Below are positions 57,654 to 64,000 of a stretch of 64,000 bases of DNA, piece after piece (positions within the stretch are counted from its first letter, which is position 1; each line of letters begins with the position of its first letter). This stretch comes from Opisthocomus hoazin (Eukaryota > Chordata > Aves > Opisthocomiformes > Opisthocomidae). Made by a program: the position numbers and the translations under genes. The stretch spans positions 56,953,682 to 57,017,681 of the forward strand of contig NC_134418.1 of assembly GCF_030867145.1 (NCBI RefSeq), read 5' to 3'. The notes below the pieces were generated by a model that worked only from the letters and a program-made list of their open reading frames with translations, did not search any database and was not told where the DNA came from.

Positions 57654-57690
<37 letters not shown>

Positions 57691-58280
57691 AAAACAGGTG
57701 GAACTTACTGGGTAGTACAGGATTTAAGAGAAGTGAATAATATTGTTAGGGGCATACACCCTGTGGTAGCAAGTATGGTTTACGGTATTGGATTTAAATG
57801 ATGCATTCTTCTGTCTGCCTTTAGCCAAAGAAAGTCTGAATTTATTTGCATTTGAGTGGGAAAATCCTACCACGGGTAAAAAAACCCCAGCTTGCCTGAA
57901 CAGTGTTACCCCAAGGTTTTAAGCATAGCCCAATGATCTTTGGAAATCAACTAACACGAGAACTTGAAGCATGGAATCCGCCCTCCAGAGATGGAACCCT
58001 TTTACAGTATGTAGATGACATTAATAGCAACTGAAACAAAACCTGACTGTATACAGTAGACTATCAGTTTGTTAAAGTTTTTGAGATTAAATGGGTATCA
58101 AGTCTCTCAACAGAAAACTCAGATGGTGCGGCAACGGGTAACCTACCTTGGATGCAAGCTGTCTGGACAAAGAGAACTAGGAACAGAACAGAATGAAGCC
58201 ATCTGCAGGACTCCCCTCCGTCAGACGGTAAAAGAGCTCAGGACCTTTCTGGGACTGACAGGTTGGTGCTGGTTATGAAT
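57603..58280 (+). pseudogene. pol remnant: reverse transcriptase
   Basis: Retroviral RT fragments are visible in order: a TPVLPVKK-type fingers segment, [19 protein letters not shown], the catalytic YVDDI at about 58008-58022, and YLGCKLSG with LRTFLGLTGW at the thumb/connection. A run of about 28 A residues (57657-57685) interrupts the fingers region, and at least three frameshifts or stops follow, including one right after the catalytic motif. No active enzyme can be made from it. Confidence 0.88.
57657..57685 (+). repeat. Poly(A) tract within pol
   Basis: About 28 consecutive A residues placed where only a few lysine codons stand in related enzymes. Exact length may be affected by sequencing or assembly. 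Confidence 0.85.
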
Positions 58281-58399
58281 TTATAATTATGGAATAATAG
58301 TGAGACCCTTATGTGAACTTTTGAAAAACAACCCCACCGGATTGATCTGGTCCAAAGAAGCTCAAAACTCATTTCAGACACTTAAGTAAGATCTAATGA

Positions 58400-59300
58400 A
58401 GGCCCCGGCTCTGGGCCTGCCTGATGTTACTAAATGCTTCTGGCTGTTTTCTTATGAGAGACAAGGCATAGCTCGGGATCCTAGCTCAACAACTGGGACC
58501 CTAGAAAAGAGCTGTGGCCTATTTTGCTAAACAGCTGGATGGAGTAAGCAAAGGATGGCCAGGATGTCTGCAAGCTGTGGCGGCGGTGGTCTTGACTATT
58601 CAGGAAGCCCGAAAATTCACCTTGGGCAAAAGATCACAGTACCGATCTCACACAGAATATCAGCTGTACTGCAACAAAAAGGGAACTACTGGCTTTCCCC
58701 ATCCTAATTTCTACGATACCAGGGACTAATACTACGAACCCAGCTTCTTTTCTCAGCGGATTAATCTCTGAACCATTGGTACCTGATTGCTTAGAAACCA
58801 TAGAGACTGTGTACTCCAGCAGACCAGATCTGAAAGAGGAACCCCTGGAAGATGCACAGGACCCCTGGTTCACGGATGGAAGCAGCATTGTCGGACAAGG
58901 TATTTGAAAGGCCAGGTATGCGGTGACAACAGCAGCCGAAGTAGTTTGTTCTCAATCACTACCTGCTAGAACATCAGCTAAAAAGGCTGAAACTATTGCC
59001 CTAACTAGGGCTCTGGAGTTAACAAAAGGAAAAAGATAAATATATGGACAGATTCCAAATATGCCTTTGGAGTTGTCCACGCTCATGGGACAATTTGGAA
59101 GGAGCGAGGACTACTAACTGCGCAAGGGAAGCAGATTAAATACGCTGAGGAAATCCTTCAACTATTAGAAGCTGTTCAACTACCAGCAAAAGTTGCCATC
59201 ATGCACTGCCGAGGTCACCTGAAGGGTAACACTGACCAGGAAAGAGGTAACAGGTTGGCTGACTCTGAAGCTAAACAGGCAGCAGAGAGAATGTAAGAGA
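58400..59300 (+). pseudogene. pol remnant: connection and RNase H
   Basis: Recognisable connection-domain words (GWPGCLQAVAA, IQEARKFTLG) are followed by RNase H motifs: FTDGSS near 58870, AETIAL near 58990, a WTDSKYAFG-type site near 59045 and an NRLADSEAK site near 59255. The four acidic positions are represented but lie in different frames, with stops in between. The domain order is that of a gammaretrovirus-like pol. Confidence 0.82.
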
Positions 59301-60420
59301 TTTTAGCCTGAATTCCAGATTATAGAAATAGAAACCTGAGTGACCAAGAAAACGTTGAGTATTCTAAAGCTGATGAAGAATTAATAGAGGGATTAGGAGG
59401 CCAAATTCCATCCCAGGGGTGGGCCTACTTAAGTGATGGCAGAATTATAATCCCTGCTAAACAGATATGGGGGGTGGTTAAAGAAGAACACAATAGGACA
59501 CACTGGAGAGCGGACTCCCTGTACAAACTTTTAAATCAGAAATTAATAGGGAAAAATTTGTATACTACAGTCTGACAAGTAACCCAACAGTGTGAAACAT
59601 GTTTAAAAATAACCCCAATACAGGTAACCGGGTACAATTAGGCGGTATTGGGAAGGGAAGTATACCAGGACAACATTGGCAAATTGATTTCTCTGAACTT
59701 CCAAGAAAAGGAGGGTACAAGTACTTATTAGTACTTACAGATACCTTTTCAGGTTGGCCAGAAGCATTCACTTGTAGAACAAATAAAGCAAGGGAAGTAA
59801 CTAAGGTATTATTAAATGAAATAATACCTCGATTTGGGGTACCGACAATTATCTCCTCAGATAGGGGGACGCATTTTTGTGCAGAAGTAGTGCAACAGGT
59901 CAGCAAACTGTTAGGAATCAATTGGCAGTTACATACGCCCTACAGACAACAAGCCAGTGGGCAAGTAGAAAAGATGCAAAAATATGCCAAAAAGTGAATC
60001 TATATTGGTACCAAGCATTGCCTATTGCACTACTTCGGATACGTGTAAAACCTAGGGCCAAAGAAAATTTGAGCCCTTTTGAGATACTATATGGGAGACC
60101 ATATCAGGCTAAATATCAGGGGGAAGATTTCAACCAGTTGGGAAATCAGTATCTACAGAATTATGTTATATCCTTAGGAAAACAATTAGAAAGGATTAGT
60201 AAAAATTTGGGTACCAGGGCTAAAGGGTAGATCACTCGATCCATCCATTTCGCCCTGGAGATTGGGTTTATGTTAAGAATTTTTCAGGTGATCCACTGAG
60301 AGAGAAGTGGAATGGACCTTACCAGGTATTGCTGACTACCTTCACTGCAATCAAGATTAGAGAACAACCGGCCTGGATCCATTATTTCCGAGTGAAGAAG
60401 GCTCCTAAACCAGGATGGAT
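59301..60420 (+). pseudogene. pol remnant: integrase
   Basis: The catalytic core is readable in one frame from about 59599 to 59997: [24 protein letters not shown] and QVEKM, giving the D, D-35-E arrangement. Just after the glutamate the sequence loses a short segment and changes frame; the part with KENLSPFEILYGRPYQ follows in 59877-60230. A GPY-type C-terminal segment (about 60310-60360) is in yet another frame and overlaps the start of env. The N-terminal zinc-binding part is degraded. Confidence 0.9.
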
Positions 60421-61302
60421 GGTCAAAAAGGCTGGCAGTTTGAAACTATGATTGCGGCGGTAACTTTGTTAAACCTAGGCTTTTTAGGATACCGCGATCA
60501 TGACAACTCGAACTACATGACTGGACCAAGATGTGACCTACAGATATTAGATAACAACACCCAGATATTGGTCAGCAATAATAGCTGCCTATGGAAAGCA
60601 AGATCCAACACTTGTTCGTTCTGACCCCCTTCCATACACACAAAAATTGTACTTGCAGAGATGGGTGGAATGATTATTTGATCAACAAAACTACAGTAGA
60701 AGTAGGAACTTGGGATTTGAAAGGGACAGGCGCGATATATATAGATTTTTGTAACAGAACCCAATTAGAAACCTATAGCCCCTCGAACTGGGATTATTTT
60801 AGGAATGTACCAATTGGCTGGGTAAACCGCGGAACATTTTGCAGAGCTAATCTCACAGCCACTGACGGGCCCTGTAAATTACACAACACGTATTGGTGGC
60901 TATGTGGTGATGGCATTAGCAGAAAGCGACTCCCTGCGGGTTGGAAGGGAATGTGTACCATAGGTCATCTAGTCAGCCAGGACCGAATATATAATCAGTC
61001 CCAAATACCTAAAGGCATATTAAGAACATCATGGAGACAAGCCAAACGGGAAGACAACCCACTTGTAAGTAGGGGAACAAAATTTAACCTCTTGGCTCCC
61101 CAATTTAGAGTGATTGAAACAATTGTTCATGGGAATGATCACACTGGTGGTTTTGGGAATACTTGTTTGCATGTCTCTCAAATGTTTCCTTTGGTGTTGT
61201 CAGGGCTCAGTTGAGACATACAGTGACTGGAAAAGGAACAAGATTAGGCACCAAGTAGAAACTGGAAAATACTTTTCCCAGAGCCTTGGCGTGAAAGACT
61301 AA
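60415..61302 (+). pseudogene. env remnant (frameshifted, internal deletion)
   Basis: The first piece (60415-60624) has a hydrophobic signal-like stretch (AAVTLLNLGFLGY). A frameshift near 60600 moves the surface-subunit part into the frame of 60591-61214, with four N-glycosylation sequons and many cysteines. After about 61110 the sequence jumps to what looks like a membrane anchor and cysteine-containing tail (TLVVLGILVCMSL, CFLWCC) in a third frame. The cleavage site, fusion peptide and the transmembrane-subunit ectodomain are absent. No complete envelope can be produced. Confidence 0.8.
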
Positions 61303-61370
61303 AGGAATTTGAAAATAATACCTACAAAATAGAATAGTGAGGATTCATAGCTTTCTAGCTACAAATCCTC

Positions 61371-61387
61371 AAAAGAAAAGGAGGGAT
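61371..61387 (+). promoter_or_regulatory. Polypurine tract
   Basis: AAAAGAAAAGGAGGGAT immediately precedes the TGAT start of the 3' LTR. This is the standard plus-strand primer position for retroviral reverse transcription. Confidence 0.88.
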
Positions 61388-61851
61388 TGATAACTGTAAA
61401 TGTAACAAATGTAACATGTAGGGGATGTTATCACTTCAGGTGGTCAGAAACAAGTCTTGGTTCTTTGTGAATAATTGGGATGGTTGCAAGACAAGGGACT
61501 CCTGAATAATCCCTTTAGGCGTCTGGGCCTTGGAAGAACAGGTATGCAAACTACAGAGATAAGGAGGCTGCAGGATAATCTGAAGACCCCTGCCGAGAGA
61601 CGCCAAACAAACATGTGCGATGGACATTACCATATATTAATGAATTCTCGGAAAAGGCATTACTATGATAAACATTTCTTGGAAATGTAATGAATATGTA
61701 TGTTAACATAGCATAAATACCTAGTAACTGTGTCTCTTCGGTGCACACGTTTGGAGGAGAGATCCCCCGTGTGCCCGGCGCCGCAATAAAGAATACCTGC
61801 TTAATAGTCTGCTGACTATTGAGTCTTCAGTTCCGGCTTTTCACGGCATCA
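61388..61851 (+). repeat. 3' LTR of the provirus
   Basis: 464 bp, the same length and end sequences as the 5' LTR, with the poly(A) signal at 61785-61790. Two C-to-T differences from the 5' LTR are visible, at 61475 and 61813. Confidence 0.96.
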
Positions 61852-61855
61852 ACAG
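61852..61855 (+). repeat. Provirus target-site duplication, right copy (ACAG)
   Basis: Matches 55311-55314 exactly. Its presence shows that both LTRs come from one integration event, not from recombination between two insertions. Confidence 0.9.
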
Positions 61856-62649
61856 TTTTGCAGACTTACAACTGCAAAAAGAAGTAAGAACTCTATCTTC
61901 CTCATTCTCCTCAAACAAGTCATTGCTATAACTGGGGCTTTAAACATCTCAATTTTTTTTTTTTTTTTGAGCACTTCAATACAATTTTGCAGTATTCATA
62001 AACTATAAACTCCTCTGTAGTCAGCAATGAAACTAATTTGCCAAAGAGCAAATTATTAGGCAAAGTTGTACATTTCTGCCATGTTATTTCAACTTGCATC
62101 TTTTGCACTGAGAAAATCAGAATAATTGCTTTGCAGATTTTCAAACAACATACATATCTAACAAAGTCCATCCAAGAAGCAATACCAGCCCTAAGGAATG
62201 ATTTGCTAGCTCTGGAGAGTACAGTCCAACCCTTTTGGTTGCCAGATAAATCAGGCTCAATCCCAGCTGCAGACAGATCTTTTAGTAGTCCTAAGAGTCT
62301 ACCCCTCCCTGTTTTAAAGGGCTGTAAATAGTAAAAACATACACAACCAAACTTTTTCATATTGAAAAACACTGCCGCATGAAAGAATTTTTTTAAAAGT
62401 GTGACGGAACATTGCACAAAAAAAGGCCCATCCACTGGTACCAATCTCGAGGCAATGGAAGTTACTCAGTAAAGATTACTTTTAAACATGGAGACGACTC
62501 TCTCTTGAAAGGAAACGATGTAGCAAAGTCACAAGCAAGTGACAGTATTACCGAGACAGGCAAAAATCAAACCTATGAGAAGCAATGAATGAAGAAGACA
62601 GGCACATGTTAGAACAAATAAAGGTAGAAGCATGAAATTTTTACTTCAA
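61856..62649. other. Sequence between the provirus and the rightmost CR1
   Basis: About 800 bases of host DNA with an A/T tract near 61950. The minus-strand frame at 61926-62444 (172 codons) has no recognisable domain. Confidence 0.55.
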
Positions 62650-64000
62650 GAGTATTATGACAGGCTTGACAATCTGGACGCCCACAAATCCATGGGCCCC
62701 GATGGAATGCACCCACGAGTGCCGAGAGAGCTGGTGGATGTCATTGCTGAGCCACTCTCCATCACCTTTGAGAGGTCCTGGAGGACAGGAGAGGTGCCCG
62801 AGGACTGGAGAAAGGCCAGTGTCACTCCAATCTTCAAAAAGGGCAAGAGGGAGGACCCAGGGAACTACAGGCTGGTCAGCCTCACCTCCATCCTGGGAAA
62901 GGTGATGGAGCAGCTTATCCTGGAAGTCATCAACAAGCAAGTGGAAGAAAAGAAGGTTATCAGGAGTAGTCAGCATGGATTCACCAAGGGGAAATCATGC
63001 CTGACCAATCTGATAGCTTTCTACGATGGCATGACTGGCTGGGTGTATGAAGGGAGAGCCGTGGATGTTGTCTACCTAGACTTCAGCAAGGCTTTCAACA
63101 CAGTCTCTCATAACACCCTCCTAGCGAAGCTCAGGAAGTGTGGGCTGGATGAGTGGTCAGTGAGATGGAATGAGAACTGGCTGAAAGGCAGAACTCAGAG
63201 GGTTATCATCCGCGGTGCTGAGTCTAGTTGGAGGCTGGTAACTAGTGGTGACCCCCAGGGGTCAGTACTGGGCCCAGTCTTGTTTAACTTCTTCATCAGT
63301 GACCTGGATGAAGAGTTAGAATGTACCCTCAGCAAGTTTGCTGACGACACCAAACTGGGAGGTGTGGTAGATACACCAGAAGGCTGTGCTGCCATTCAGC
63401 GAGACCCGGACAGGCTGGAAAGTTGGGCAGAGAGGAACCTGATGAGGTTCAACAAGGGCAAGTGCAGGGTCCTGCACCTGGGGAGGAACAACCCCATGCA
63501 CCAGTACAGGCTTGGGGCAGCTCTGTGGAGAGGGACCTGGGAGTGCTGGTGGATGACAGGTTGACCATGAGCCAGCAGTGTGCCCTGGCTGCCAAGAAAG
63601 CCAATGGGATCCTGGGGTGCATTAGGAGGAGTGTGGCCAGCAGGTCGAGGGAGGTTCTCCTTCCCCTCTACACAGCCTTAGTGAGGCCCCATCTGGAGTA
63701 CTCTGTCCAGTTCTGGGCTCCCCAGTTCAAGAAAGATGAGGAGCTACTGGAGAGAGTCCAGTGGAGGGCTACGAGGATGGTGAGGAGACTGGAACATCTC
63801 TCCTACATGGAAAGCCTGAGGGAGCTGGGCTTGTTCAGCCTGAAGAAGAGAAGGCTGCGAGGGGACCTAATATATACTTACAAATATCTGAAGGGTGGGT
63901 GTCAGGAGGATGGAGCCAAACTCTTTTCAGTGGTGCCCAGTGACAGGACAAGGGGCAACGGAAGCAGAGGAAGTTCCGTCTGAACATGAGGAAGAACTTC
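62650..64000 (+). mobile_element. CR1 LINE, 5'-truncated, cut by the window edge
   Basis: The longest CR1 copy here. It starts near 62650 in ORF2, ahead of the RT core ([46 protein letters not shown]), and continues through [27 protein letters not shown] and FADDTKLGG. The frame is open to about 63510, where roughly ten codons' worth of sequence is altered (the DLLESS region) and the frame shifts. The second half reads on to 63983 with [12 protein letters not shown] and [13 protein letters not shown]. It runs off the window before the 3' UTR. It is close to, but clearly more diverged from, copies A and B. Confidence 0.96.

Larger units (their letters stand above)
55315..61851 (+). mobile_element. 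Defective ERV1-type (gammaretrovirus-like) provirus
   Basis: A 6.5-kb endogenous retrovirus with two 464-bp LTRs, a primer binding site, a polypurine tract and remnants of gag, pol and env in the usual order. Class is inferred from the 4-bp target duplication, reverse transcriptase and integrase sequence, the D-D(35)E spacing and a GPY-type integrase C-terminus. The LTRs differ at two positions only, but the interior is about 5.6 kb, shorter than the roughly 7-8 kb expected, and no gene is intact. It stands in antisense orientation to AIMP1, in its presumed first intron. Confidence 0.95.

Overview
The window is nuclear DNA from a bird. The evidence is several CR1 LINEs (chicken repeat 1) ending in the 8-base tail repeat ATTCTGTG, two vertebrate genes with clean GT-AG introns, and AT-rich intergenic DNA. 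CR1 also occurs in crocodilians and turtles, so 'bird' is a strong inference rather than proof. I cannot name the species. Gene content matches the conserved GIMD1-AIMP1 interval, which lies at 4q24 in human.

Layout: 1-23.8 kb is intergenic, with CR1 copies at 3.1-4.4 kb (+) and 20.0-21.2 kb (-), an old CR1 tail at 14.5 kb, and no gene I can support. GIMD1 (+ strand, two coding exons, 23836-27282, 220 aa) is complete. AIMP1 (- strand, six coding exons, 48837 down to 29232, 309 aa) is complete from its usual ATG to its stop. The two genes converge, with their poly(A) signals about 1.8 kb apart. From 48.9 kb rightwards lies upstream DNA of AIMP1, most likely its first intron. It carries a gammaretrovirus-like (ERV1-type) provirus at 55315-61851 and a CR1 element that runs off the right edge.

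AIMP1 is a scaffold of the multi-tRNA-synthetase complex and the precursor of the cytokine EMAP II. GIMD1 is a small GIMAP-type P-loop GTPase of unknown role. They share the locus; nothing here shows a shared function.

The most notable feature is the provirus. Its two 464-bp LTRs differ at only two positions and a 4-bp target duplication is intact, yet the interior lacks most of gag, protease and much of env, has frameshifts, and contains long A tracts and a leader with tandem repeats. This suggests a recently inserted, already defective (non-autonomous) element. A second point is a pair of nearly identical CR1 copies in inverted orientation about 15.5 kb apart, truncated at almost the same base. 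I found no CRISPR array, operon, tRNA or rRNA gene.
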